Origin: Alternaria dauci
Lineage: Eukaryota; Ascomycota; Dothideomycetes; Pleosporales; Pleosporaceae
Length of the DNA stretch: 64,000 nucleotides
NCBI RefSeq assembly: GCF_042100115.1
Contig: NC_091273.1
Coordinates: 2,356,001 to 2,420,000, forward strand
Direction of reading: 5' to 3'
Below are positions 20,644-31,900 of this stretch, piece after piece. Positions within the stretch are counted from its first letter, which is position 1; every line of letters starts with the position of its first letter. The translations under genes and the position numbers were made by a program. The notes under the pieces are model-generated. The model worked only from the letters and a program-made list of their open reading frames with translations, was not told the DNA's origin and ran no database searches.

Positions 20644-23285
20644 TCATCCCAACAGCTCCACATCTAGACCGATGGCCCTCATGAAGAGGTTCACGTTCGC
20701 TGTACGCGCGCTGGCCATGTCGGCAGGTAGCGCCTTGCTGACAGTGACCGTCTCCATGACGCGGTCCTTGACGCCCAGCACTAGACGCTGCTGCTGCTCG
20801 GGGCTGGCGCCCACACCCATGGCAGCCAAGAACTGCCAGATGTACATGTCGTCCGTGTCGTTGATGCTGCCGGGGAAGAGATAGGGAAGCACAGGCTCAA
20901 TGACGTCGAACAGACGGTTGTAGAGCGCTGTCCACTGCTGCCAGTCGGTTACCATCTCAGGAGCCGACTGCTTAAGAAGCTCCGCACGGGATATGAGGAA
21001 GGTAAGCAGTGTAAGACCGATTCTGCTGCGAGCCACAACATGGAGGTTGGTGCGGTCCAGGACAAGACCAAGAAGCCCGATGACGATGTTCAGGGGTGCC
21101 TCTGAGATGTGCGCATGGATGGGCGACATGACAGTCTGAGAGAAAAGGTCCACCTCTTCCCGGATGGCCGCGCTCAACGGCTCCTCAGGGGTAGCGATGG
21201 CATGGCCAACCACGGCGAGGGCATCTAGATGGACGACAATCATGGTGACGACGGTGATGCGCTCCTGCTCGTTGATGTGGCGGAAGAGGCGCGGAATCAC
21301 CTTCTTTCCCTTGGCATGTGACAGGATGGAGATGAAGGGATGCGGTGTGCTAGTAAACGTTAGCGAGAAAGGTTTCGTGGAGACTGCACATACCTGGGGT
21401 TGATGGGCTCCATGATCTTGGTGTTCAGCCAGAGCTGCTGGTGGAGAGCCTCAATCTTCGACCGCCACTCCATGTGCGCCTGGATGGCTTCAGGGGGGCT
21501 TCCTTCTTGGATCGGAGGCGGCATTGCGCGCTCGTGGTCTTCCATTTGCATGAGTGTCTTGTACACGGCCTCGATGTTGCGGAGGGCTTCTTTGCGATCA
21601 GCGATGGAAGACTTGTGGTTCTTCGGCAGCTTGTCGTTGGTCTCCGGCCGCTTGAGGTTGAGCAGTGGCCGCGGGGTCTTGGAGTTGCTAAAGGCAATCT
21701 TTCCCAGGCTGCCTTCGACAACGAGCTGCCTGGCCTTTGGTCGCGCTTTGGCGGCCTCGACTGCTCGCTGGATCTGCTGCTCCATGCGCTGCATGTGGTT
21801 GTCGCCGCCCCGTCCTTGCCTGCGGGCGCCAAACCGGTTGTTGGTCTGGAACAGATAAGTCTGCGCAAACTGGCTTGCTGGCTGCTGCGGGTTCTGGCGT
21901 GGAGCACCCCGGATTTGGGTAAAAACCTGGTAGTAAAAGTCCTCGGCAATAGCCGCCTCGGGCCCTCTCTCCTCCAAGTTGCCGGTCGCAGTCATCAGCT
22001 GCTGCAGCTGGATCCGGGTGATGAAGTTCTTGTCCTGGGGCGTCATAAGGCCGTTGTCTTTTGCCAGCAGAGCAATCTTGTGGTTCCGTTTAGCCCGCTT
22101 GGCATCTTCTTCCAGGAAGGCTGCACGTTCGGCCTCAGATAGATGCAGAAGCTGCTCGGGGTGGGTGATGACCATTCCAGGGAACGACGGGCCCCGGTTG
22201 TGTCCCGCAGGAATCCCGCGACCGGCTTGAGGACCCTGTTGAGGATTCTGGACCATCGGCTGGCCTTGTCCGGACAGACGATTCGGGTTCTGCAAGATCT
22301 GCCGAGGCTGGGTAGGCGGGCCCTGAGCCTGTGCCTGAGACGGCGCCTGGCGCTGCTGCTGGGCGCTGGGCTCGTTGGACTGAGGCCTTTGTCGCTGCAG
22401 GATGGTGGGCTGCTGGGGCTGGGACCGGACGGGTTGATCGGGGAGCTCCGCACGAACCTGCTGCTGTTGTCTAGCCGGCTGCTGTTGCTGCTGAGGCCTT
22501 TGCAGAATCTGGGGCGCAAACTGTCCTGGCATACCGGGATACTGGGGCTGCTGCGGAAAGTGCTGCTGCGGGTACTGCTGTTGCTGCGCATATCCTGGGA
22601 AGCCCGGAAGCGGCGCCTGCTGGACCGGAGGGGTGCCTATGGACTGGGCGCGCATCATAGCCTCGACTTCCTCCATGCTCATGGCCTTTCTGGTGGGCGC
22701 GGGCTGCTGCGAGGCGGCGGGCTGCGGTGACGGCTGTCTCTGCGCTGCTGGCTGCTTCGGCTTGAGGCCCCAGATATCGGCGCGCGCCTCCAGCTGCGGG
22801 ATGTACTCGGGGTCCTTGTAGCTCTCATAGCCAGTTCGATTGGGCTTGGACGCCTGCGGGACGGGCGGTCTCTGCTGGTACTGTTGGGGCTGTTGCTGGT
22901 ATTGCTGCTGCTGAGGGTACTTTTGGCGGGCCTGATACAGCATCTGCTCCTCCTGCAGGGTGCTGGACACCATCGAGGTCTGGCCGGCAAAGTCAAAGTG
23001 CTTCCCAACCGACTGCTGCGTGGCAGGGCCGCCGCCAAACGTGTCGTCGTTGAGGTCATCGGCATCGTCGTCTAGCTGGTCGCCCAGGCCGTCGTACGTC
23101 TCCTCGAAGTCGATGCTGTGCGGGTGTAAGTGTGAGCTGTGGGCTGCATTGGACGCGACCTACACATCGTCATCGGCTGCCCCTCCACCCAGGGCGGCGA
23201 AGGCGTCGTGCTGGCCAAAGCCGGGGGCATTGGAGGCGTGGCCGCGGTCTCTCGGCAGATTCGTGTCGAAGCCGAAGAAAGACAT
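20644..23285 (-). CDS. PAT1: PAT1, decapping activator / topoisomerase II-associated protein, 849 aa
   Basis: It links deadenylated mRNA to Lsm1-7 and Dcp2 in P-bodies. Minus-strand exons are 23285-23164, 23115-21394 and 21349-20644. The first junction uses GAT GT/C ATC; an overlapping gtgtag donor two bases earlier would break the frame. The N-terminus MSFFGFDTNLPRDRG and the acidic DDDADDLNDDTFGG are typical of the family. Residues of about 110-330 form a Gln/Pro-rich region with long polyQ-like tracts. The conserved central and C-terminal parts follow: MTPQDKNFITRIQLQQL, AEDFYYQVF, GKIAFSNSKTPRPLL, then HPFISILSHAKGKKVIPRLFRH and the alpha-alpha repeat domain. The polyQ region is encoded largely by CAG and may vary between strains. 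Confidence 0.95.
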
Positions 23286-23986
23286 GGTGGGCGGTGCCCG
23301 GTCGGGTGGGTGCGATGGCGGCTGGTGTTATGCCTGGGGCGAGGTGATATTTGATACGCGAACGTGGTGACGTTGGGCTAGGGCAACGGCAACGGCAGGC
23401 GGGCAGGGCGGCGGTCGCATCGGCGCATCCACGAATGACGGCAATCAATGTGTGCAATGCAGCGTCCGAAAGCAGCCGCAGTGTACGGTGACCTGGGCGG
23501 ACTTGGTGGTGGGCAAGGTGGTGGTGCAGCGACCCAGGTTTGGCGGGCTGTGTTCGCGTCTCCGTCCCAATTGGCGGCAAGTCCCGCCCTTGGCCAAAGA
23601 GAGCAAGAAGCCCTCGTAACCCTGGCGGACTGGCGGACTGGGCGAATCAGCCACACTCGACCACTTTACCACGGCGCTGACACAGCCGCTCCTTTTACCT
23701 GCTCTCGCCTCGACTTTCTTCTTCCCCACGCCCTTTTCCACCGCGACCTCCAACTCACCTGTTGATGCGCATGCCCCGCCTCTCAGGTCCGCTCGTTTCC
23801 CTGTAAGCCGCTTCCGGCAAAGACACGCGCCGCCTCCGTCTGCTACGCATCACGCCTCTGCCCACGCCACACCTACACGCCCCCCTACGTGCACTGTCGC
23901 ATTGAGCAGGCAAAGTGGAGGGCCCCATCCCCGCCAAACACACCCACAAACACCCGTCTGAGCAGCAGCCTCAGGGTCGGAACGCC
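23286..23986. other. Divergent promoter region, PAT1 and mannosyltransferase
   Basis: About 700 bp, C-rich on the plus strand towards 23700-23950 (many short CT runs, as in fungal core promoters and leaders). No gene seen. Confidence 0.5.
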
Positions 23987-25298
23987 ATGGCCGGCAGCCA
24001 GCGGTACATCCGCTACATCGTCTTTGCGGTAGTGGTGCGTATGCCAACGTGTAGTGACCACAGACGCAGCCATTGACTCTCTGCAGGCCCTCGTCCTCCT
24101 CTACTTCATCGGCTCCTCGTCGTCTGTGCCTTCTGCAAGCTGGCCAGTCTACCAGGACACAAAGTCGCCCGCGACTCCCCACGGCAATGCCCCCGTCGCT
24201 AGCGACGATGTCCAGCAGGTCACGTCGCCCACGACGCCCAACCAGCAGAACCTCCCGCCCGCGACGATCCCCGGCGACCGCATGAACGCGACGTTTGTCA
24301 CCCTCGCCCGCAACTCGGACGTCTGGGAGATCGCCGAGTCCATCCGCCAGGTCGAGGACCGCTTCAACCGCAAGTTCAATTACGACTGGGTCTTCCTCAA
24401 CGACGACGACTTCAGCGACGAGTTCAAAAAGGTCACCACCGCGCTCGTGTCCGGCAAAACCAAGTACGGCAAGATTCCCACCGAACACTGGTCCTTCCCT
24501 GAGTGGATCGACCAGGACAAGGCCGCCAAGGTGCGCGAGACAATGAAGGAGAAGAAGATCATCTACGGCGACTCCGTCAGCTACAGGCACATGTGCCGCT
24601 ACGAGTCTGGCTTCTTCTTCCGCCACCCCTTGATGCTCGACTACGAGTGGTACTGGCGCGTCGAGCCCAGCGTCAAGCTCTACTGCGACATCAACTACGA
24701 CACGTTCAAGTTCATGGCCGAGAACAAGAAAAAGTACAGCTTCACCCTCAGTCTGTACGAGTACGTCGAGACCATCCCCACTCTCTGGGACGCCACCAAG
24801 AACTTCACCAAGCACTACCCCCAGCACATTGCCAAGGACAATGGCATGAAGTTCCTCAGCGACGACGGCGGCGAGACGTACAACCACTGCCATTTCTGGT
24901 CCAACTTTGAGATTGGCAACCTCAACTGGCTCCGTTCGGACGCATACATTGACTTCTTCACCTCTCTCGACCACGCGGGTGGTTTCTTCTACGAGCGATG
25001 GGGCGATGCCCCCGTGCACTCTATTGCCGCAGGTCTGCTACTGCAAAAGGACGAGATCCACTTCTTCAACGACATTGCCTACTACCACGTCCCCTTTACG
25101 CACTGCCCGACCGGTGAGCAGTACCGCCTCGACCACAAGTGCTCTTGCAACCCCAAGGACAACTTTGACTGGAACGGATACAGCTGTATGTTTACTCCCT
25201 ATGCTATAAATAACCATACTCACACAACCACAGGCACATCCCGCTTCTACGAAATGCAAGGCATGGAGAAGCCAGCAGGGTACGAAAAGGAGCAGTAA
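23987..25298 (+). CDS. Alpha-1,2-mannosyltransferase, KRE2/MNT1/KTR family (GT15), 403 aa
   Basis: It is a Golgi type II membrane enzyme that adds alpha-1,2-mannose to O- and N-glycans. Exons are 23987-24034, 24087-25185 and 25234-25298. The first exon encodes [16 protein letters not shown], which continues after the intron as [11 protein letters not shown] to make the signal anchor. Family motifs are [78 protein letters not shown], and [19 protein letters not shown] with the proposed nucleophile region. The chain ends with [15 protein letters not shown]. The last intron is 48 nt and stop-free, so its retention would insert 16 residues without a frameshift. Some KTR members differ in linkage preference, which the sequence does not settle. 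Confidence 0.95.
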
Positions 25299-25936
25299 TA
25301 AGCGCTCATCTCACTTCAGTCACTTCAATCCGACACCTTGAATCATCTCGTTGCTCTTGGCACACTAGTCTGACTGTTGGTCAAGTGCACCCCTTTCGAC
25401 GTCAGCCAAGGTTTGGCGCGTGCTAAAAATTGTCTTCTTCGTTCTCGCAATCTTGACTCTGCTCGGGACGTGCCTTGCCAGAAGGCGGCGACCTAAAGGG
25501 CGGTTTCTCAATCAAGGAAAATCTTCGTTGCCCAAGTGGCCTTCGTAGGGAAAATCCAAACCACAAGGGGTGTTTATGTTGGGTTTGGCGTTGGTAGCGG
25601 GATTGTTGGCGGCTGCTTATTGGCAGGTCATCGATATGGGCGAGAGGTGGCGGTACCTATCTATGTATTGTGTTGTTGATAATGTTACCTGTGTACTTGA
25701 CGACTGTAGACTACGACGGCCTCGTCCATTTGCGGAAATTTAGACATGACTACCGATTCTTGATGAACGCCTGGGAGCCTGCAGCTGTGATTTGGAAATG
25801 TAAGAACATGTGCATCAGGAGGCAGCGTTCAAGTCGAATCAGTTCATTTACACGCTATTTTCATCATGCTCGCTAAGAACGCTCATACAATCAAAGTCCA
25901 AGATATCTGCTCGTTGTCTCGTGGCACATCAGATGC
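25299..25936. other. Convergent intergenic region
   Basis: It holds the 3' UTRs of the mannosyltransferase and the dioxygenase. Nothing else could be supported. Confidence 0.5.
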
Positions 25937-27223
25937 TCAGTCGTTGTAGTTGACAACGCCGCTTCCGTCCTTGTTCGCCCTAGGAATTCCGTACTTCTCA
26001 CTCAGCTCCTCCTCCTGCGACTTGCTCTTTGGGTCGAGATACGGTCGCTCAGCACGGACGGTCACGCGGACTGCGTGCCGGCGGTGCGGTGCGAAGCCAT
26101 ACGTAGCGGAGTGGTTCTACAACGTGTCAGCACATGTCAGTCAATTACAAACAAAAATCAACGTACTGTGACCCTGTTATCCCAGAACGCGACATCACCC
26201 TCGTCCCACTGGAACCTGGCATGCACCTCTGGGCTAGTTGCAACAATCTCGGTCAAGAAGCTGATGATGTGATCCGACTCCGTCTTTGGTACGCCAACAA
26301 TCTTGGTCACGAAGCCTGGGTTGAAAAAGATACTTTTCCAGCCCGTGACGGGGTTCGTGCGGATGAGCGGGTGCTCGGTGGTGACGGGTTCACGGCGAAC
26401 GGTTCGTCCGAGGTCGCGTGAGCCTTGGGCTTGGAGGTCGGCGGAGTGTAGCGCGGTCAGGCCTTCGAGGTACTTTTGCATGTGTGGCGAGAGCATGTCG
26501 TAGGCTGCGTATTGCGAAGACCAGAGAGTGTCTCCACCGCCGCCTCGAGGGGGGCCGGTGAGGACTTTGAGAGAGGTGTAGGAAGGAGGCTGTAGTTCGT
26601 ATGTTACCTGGCTATGTTAACAAAACTTTAGTTATTCTCAATGTATGACCTCTTACATCAGAGTGCCAGAGGAAGGATGGTGTAAACAGTGCCCTCAGAT
26701 CTGGACTGTCTTCGCCGGTGTAGATGACGTGAACATCCTCCAAACCCTCACGCTTCGGCACGCCCGTCGTAGCATGCTTGTGGAGCTCACCAAAGTACTT
26801 GCCAAGCTCCCTTTGCTCGTCGATGCTAAAGTTCTTCTGGTTTCGGAAGAACACAACACCACGCGTGGCAATCAGTCGGGCAAGGTCGTTCTTCTGAGCA
26901 TCTGTGAGGTTTGCCAGATCAACACCATGTACCTCGGTGCCGATCTTTGGATTGTAGTCGAAGACATCTGTGGCGGTTACGAGGAGGTTCTTGAAGTTTG
27001 GATCGCCTAGCTGGCCTTTGTCGGCGTAGGGGATCTCAGTGTAGGCCGGCCATGTGATGTTGGGGAAGTGTGGCCGAAGATCCTCGTATTTGTATGGAGT
27101 GACATGCTTCTTGACAGTAGTGCGGCCAGGAACGTAGCTGTGGACGTTGCTAGACTTTGGCGTGGCCAGGGATGTGGATGTAGAGGTGGGCTGGTACTGG
27201 GTTTCGACGAGCCCGGGCGCCAT
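25937..27223 (-). CDS. TfdA/TauD family alpha-ketoglutarate-dependent sulfonate dioxygenase, 395 aa
   Basis: It is a non-heme Fe(II) enzyme related to yeast JLP1 and bacterial TauD, which release sulfite from sulfonates such as taurine. Minus-strand exons are 27223-26657, 26607-26167 and 26116-25937, all phase 0. The iron ligands are visible: H187 and D189 in FLWHSDV, split exactly by the first intron, and H338 in NRVTNHSATYGF, split from RVT by the second. The 2-oxoglutarate arginine is in HRRHAVRV (R353). GPPRGGGGDTLWSSQYAAYD is typical of the fungal clade. No signal peptide is visible; it is likely cytosolic. Substrate range in this clade is broad and cannot be read from the sequence. Sulfite released this way would be used by the sulfite reductase encoded at the left end. 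Confidence 0.94.
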
Positions 27224-28250
27224 GGCTGTTACCGGGATATGAAGAGTGCTATGGAGGCCTGCAGTATGTTGTGTAAGGTCGCGGTACCTTGGGGTGACGT
27301 GACGTGTACAAGAGGCAGTATGGCAATATTGGGAGAACGCGGGTGCTAGACTCGGTCTACGAAGAGAAGCTTTGCTTGGCGAGGTCTAAGTGATTCCGAA
27401 GATGACAGTTAGAAAGCCACAAAGTCGGCGGTCCTTATGTACTACCTCAGCGGTATACATGCGACTCGTACCACTGTCAGTGGCTTTGCCGTATTGGGAC
27501 GATTGCGCCATCGCACACAATTCAGCCGACGATCCTCACGCTGAGCCGCAGGACACTAATATCGAGATGCACCACGCACGATTACGGTATCAAAAGGTAT
27601 ACTGCTCGGTGTAGACTGAAAAGCTGCCAAGTAGACGTACAGAGTGCATTCGAGCGGCATGACATGACCATATTTCTCTGCGTTCGGCCTCTCTTCCATC
27701 CTTGCTATGATCCGTGATACCAAGGCACGCTTCTCATCATATTGGCAGTAGCTGTAGCAGGTGGTATAGTGGAGCTCGAGTGAGATTGGCGCTAGTGAGA
27801 TGGTGCAATCTGACGCGATTCGGCGCATTGAATACAACATTGCAGTGCTCGGACCACATCCACAGCCAGCATCCTCCGACGACATGGGAACAACGGGCGG
27901 AGGATTCCTGCCTCTCACTCTTGTATGAGCTCGATGTAATGAACGACGATTTGATATGCTCTCAAATGGTGGTGGGATTGCAGAGCTGAATGTGGTCGGC
28001 CAGCCTCGCAACGGTGATATCGGCCGCAGAGCTGATGCCATCGTAGCAGCCTATGTGGACGACTCCGCGAACAAAGTCCTTTTCTGGTTTGAATTTCCGG
28101 GTCACTTTTTGAAAACGTCCTCGCTCGAACGCTGCAACATTTAACGCCTGTACTCCATCACACCGCCTCTTACAAAAGCCCGCTAACATCTGATATCCTT
28201 ATGAAGACTCTGTGTGTTCTCGCTTGCATTGATCCAACGAGAGAGCAGTC
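27224..28250. other. Gene-free stretch of about 1 kb
   Basis: The dioxygenase promoter lies at the left. A 161-codon minus-strand frame (28041-27556) is Ser/Pro/Arg-rich and has no family resemblance, so I do not count it as a gene. Confidence 0.5.
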
Positions 28251-28550
28251 TCAGTCCATCGACTTGGGTCCAAGAAAGGGTATGGGAACGCCATTGAGAT
28301 TCATAAACTGAATCGAGACCCCGCGCGACTCTCGTGCAGCTGGCACCCGAGTCCCCGCGGCACCAGTATCGGGAGTGCCGGGCTTTGTCTCGTCGCGCGG
28401 TGCAGTCAAGCCTGCCTGCTCGATTTTAGGACTCCAGTAAGGGTGGGTGCCCCTGTGGATGCGCCACAGTTCGTAGTTGCCGATGAGGAGGAGGATTGTG
28501 GACGTGATGGGCGTGCGCGAGATGTTGTGGTAGATACGCGTGGAACTCAT
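28251..28550 (-). CDS. Small hypothetical membrane protein, 99 aa
   Basis: The frame starts at an ATG (MSSTRIYHNISRTPITS). A single hydrophobic stretch (TSTILLLIGNYELW) follows, then RIHRGTHPYWSPKIEQAGL and a polar Gly/Pro/Thr-rich tail. The first 55 residues look like a conserved single-pass protein and could be mitochondrial, as they carry positive charges and no acids before the hydrophobic segment. I do not recognise the family. It is divergent from the Prp22 gene with 371 bp between their starts. The open frame runs upstream to a GTG, which I did not use. Confidence 0.5.
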   Translation of the reverse strand: MSSTRIYHNISRTPITSTILLLIGNYELWRIHRGTHPYWSPKIEQAGLTAPRDETKPGTPDTGAAGTRVPAARESRGVSIQFMNLNGVPIPFLGPKSMD

Positions 28551-28921
28551 CGTGACGTTTGGCGCAGAGTGGACGTTGTAGGCTCGCACGGCTGGAGAGT
28601 ACGCAGGTGCTGGAGGACGTGGGCGTCGGTGGCTCGAGTGAGATTAGATGTCGTCTCGGAGTCTGGCGAGTGGTGAGTGGCTGCAGCGCGCGGGGGCCGC
28701 CTAGCGCGAAATCGCCGCCGAGCCGCATCAACTTTCTTGACCATCACAACTACAGGCAGCCACTCCGCCTTTCACTCTGTTTCCACCGGCGCCAGAGGAT
28801 CCGCCGTCGCATAACGATTTGGCGCGATATCCTCAAACCCGTACAAACCCGTCATCGCCATCGCCTGTGAATACGCCGCGCCTACACGGAGACGCGCCGC
28901 GAACGAGGCCAAACCGGAGCC
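28551..28921. other. Promoter region shared by the small membrane protein and Prp22 genes
   Basis: About 370 bp with no TATA element that I can defend and no other feature. Confidence 0.4.
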
Positions 28922-31900
28922 ATGGACGATCTCGCAAACCTCGAGTTCCTGTCGCTCGTCTCGAAAGTCACGTCCGAAATCCAGAACCACGTCGGCGTAT
29001 CTGACAAGACGCTCGCCGAGTTCGTCATCGATCAACATGCGAAATGCAAGGGCGTCACAGACTTCAAGAACCAGCTCGAGGCCATGGGCGCCGAGTTCCC
29101 CCAGAGTCTGGTAGAGAGCATCGACCGGCTCATCCTGACGCTCCACCCAAAGTACAAGAACAAGGGGGCGAACGGCAAGGAATCTGGCGCAAACGCAGGG
29201 GACGGCGGCGATGCGACGGATCGCAAGACGCGCGTCTTCAAGGGCCTGGCGATTCCGGACAAGGACGTAGACTACGAGGTAGCAGACGAGGAGCCGGAGA
29301 AGGATGCGCCGCAAGCCGACGCGCTGGACGACACATTTGCGATGCTCGAGGGCCTGGCAGGGAAGGCGCCGAGCAGCAAGCCCAAGGAGAGGTCGCGGAA
29401 AAGAAGCATGAGCCCGTACGACAGCGATGACGACACGAGCAGAAGTAAGCGACACAGGCGGAGGGACAGGTCATACTCGCGCTCGCGGTCAAGGAGTCCA
29501 CGGCGGGGGAGGCAGCAGAACGACGAGCTCGTGTTTGAAGACGAATTTGGACGCACGCGCACAGTCAAACCGAACAACAAGCAACGGAGCCGCAAGAAGT
29601 ACCGCGACGAAGACCTCGACGAGTTCCGACGGCCCCCCACCCCCGAGCTCGACGACGAGCCTGTGCTGTACAAAGTGTACAACGGCAAGGTTACAGGTGT
29701 CAAGGATTTTGGCTGCTTCGTCAACCTGCAAGGCGTCAAAGGCAAGGTTGACGGGCTAGTGCACGTCACGCAGATGATGGAAGGGCGGGTCAACCACCCG
29801 TCCGATCTCGTGTCACGATGGCAAGAGGTCAAGGTCAAGGTCATAAAGAACGAGAACAACCGGATTTCGCTGTCGATGAAAGAGGTGGACCAGAGGACCG
29901 GCCAAGATCTCGATCCCGGCAAACGCATCGCATCCTTTGGAACCGGCGCAAACTCCCAGGGACTCGGAGGAATACCAGGGCTGGACAGTTCCGTGCCCGT
30001 CGTCGAGGATGGCTTCAACAGTCGCAAAAACGGCATGCGGAAGCGCATGACTTCCCCGGAACGATGGGAAATCAAGCAGCTCATTGCATCTGGCGTGATA
30101 CCAAAGTCAGACTACCCCGACATCGACGAGGACTTTAACGCGCACATCAACGGCGAGGGCGGCTTCGAGGAAGAGGAGGATGTTGACATTGAAGTCCGCG
30201 AGGAGGAGCCGCCCTTCTTGGCCGGCCAGACCAAGCAGTCACTGGAGCTTTCACCCATCCGAGTTGTCAAGGCGCCCGATGGTTCGCTCAACCGCGCTGC
30301 GATGGCCGGTGATACACTGGCAAAGGAACGCCGCGACCTCAAACAACAAGAAGCCCAGGAAAAGGCCGCAAAGGAGGCAGCGAATGTCGACTTGAGCAGC
30401 CAGTGGAACGATCCCATGGCTCAGCAGCGACAGTTTGCAAGCGACCTGCGCAACACGCGAACGAACGAACCCAGCCAGGCCTTGCCGGAGTGGAAGAAGA
30501 TCTCCACGAACAGCAAGGAGACCTCGTTCGGCAAACGTACCAACATGAGCATCAAGGAGCAACGAGAATCGCTGCCCGTCTTCAAGTTCAGAAACCAGCT
30601 TCTCGAGGCTGTCGCAGCCCACCAGATTCTGATTGTTGTCGGCGACACTGGATCCGGAAAGACGACGCAGATGACGCAGTATTTGGCCGAAGCTGGCTAT
30701 GGCAACGAGCTGGTCATTGGATGTACCCAGCCCAGACGTGTAGCAGCTATGAGTGTTGCTAAGCGTGTTGCCGACGAGGTTGGCTGCACCCTTGGTAACG
30801 AGGTTGGCTACACGATTCGATTCGAAGACAAGACTTCGCCCGACACGCGCATCAAGTACATGACGGACGGCATCCTGCAGCGTGAGATTCTGCTGGACCC
30901 CATGCTGTCAAAGTACAGCTGCATCATGCTGGACGAGGCCCACGAACGCACAATCGCCACAGACGTCTTGTTCGGACTGCTGAAGAAGACGCTCAAACGC
31001 CGCCCGGACATGAAGCTCATCGTGACCAGTGCCACGCTGGACGCCGACAAGTTCTCCGAGTACTTCTACAAGTGTCCGATCTTCTCAATTCCAGGTCGAA
31101 CCTTTCCCGTGGAGATCATGTACAGCAAGGAGCCAGAGTCTGACTACCTGGACGCGGCGCTGGTCACGGTCATGCAGATCCACTTGACGGAGCCGGCGGG
31201 TGATATCCTGCTGTTCCTGACAGGCAAAGAAGAGATTGACTCTTCCTGTGAGATCATATCGGAGCGCATGAAAGCCCTGGGTCCGAATGTCCCGGAATTG
31301 ATGATTCTGCCCATTTACGGTGCCTTGCCGTCCGAGGTAGCCTCCCGTATCTTTGAGCCCGCCCCGAACGGCACCCGCAAAGTCGTCATCGCGACCAACA
31401 TCGCCGAGACCAGTCTGACCATAGACGGCATCTACTACGTCGTCGACCCGGGCTTTGTCAAGCAGAGTTCGTATGATGGAAAGCTGGGAATGGACCGTCT
31501 GCAGATTACGCCCATCTCGCAAGCCCAGGCTCGTCAGAGGAGCGGACGAGCAGGAAGGACAGGACCAGGAAAATGTTTCCGTCTGTACACCGAGGCCGCG
31601 TTCCAGAATGAGATGTTGCCGACGACGATTCCAGAGATTCAGCGTCAGAACCTGTCAAACACGATTCTGATGCTCAAAGCGATGGGCATCAACGACCTGC
31701 TGCACTTTGACTTTATGGATCCACCGCCTACGAACACCATGTTGACTGCCCTGGAAGAGTTGTACCAGTTGGGTGCGCTGGACGACGAAGGTCTGCTAAC
31801 GCGTCTTGGTCGACAGATGGCAGATTTCCCAATGGACCCGTCTCTGTCAAAGTCGCTCATCAAGTCTGTCGAGCTCCAATGCTCAGACGAGATTCTGACC

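Noticed and set aside
22400..22980. CTG/CAG-rich stretch considered as a simple-sequence repeat or regulatory array
   Set aside because: It is the in-frame Gln-rich region of PAT1 on the minus strand and is explained by coding.
27556..28041. 161-codon minus-strand frame
   Set aside because: No family resemblance, a low-complexity start and no supporting splice or promoter context.
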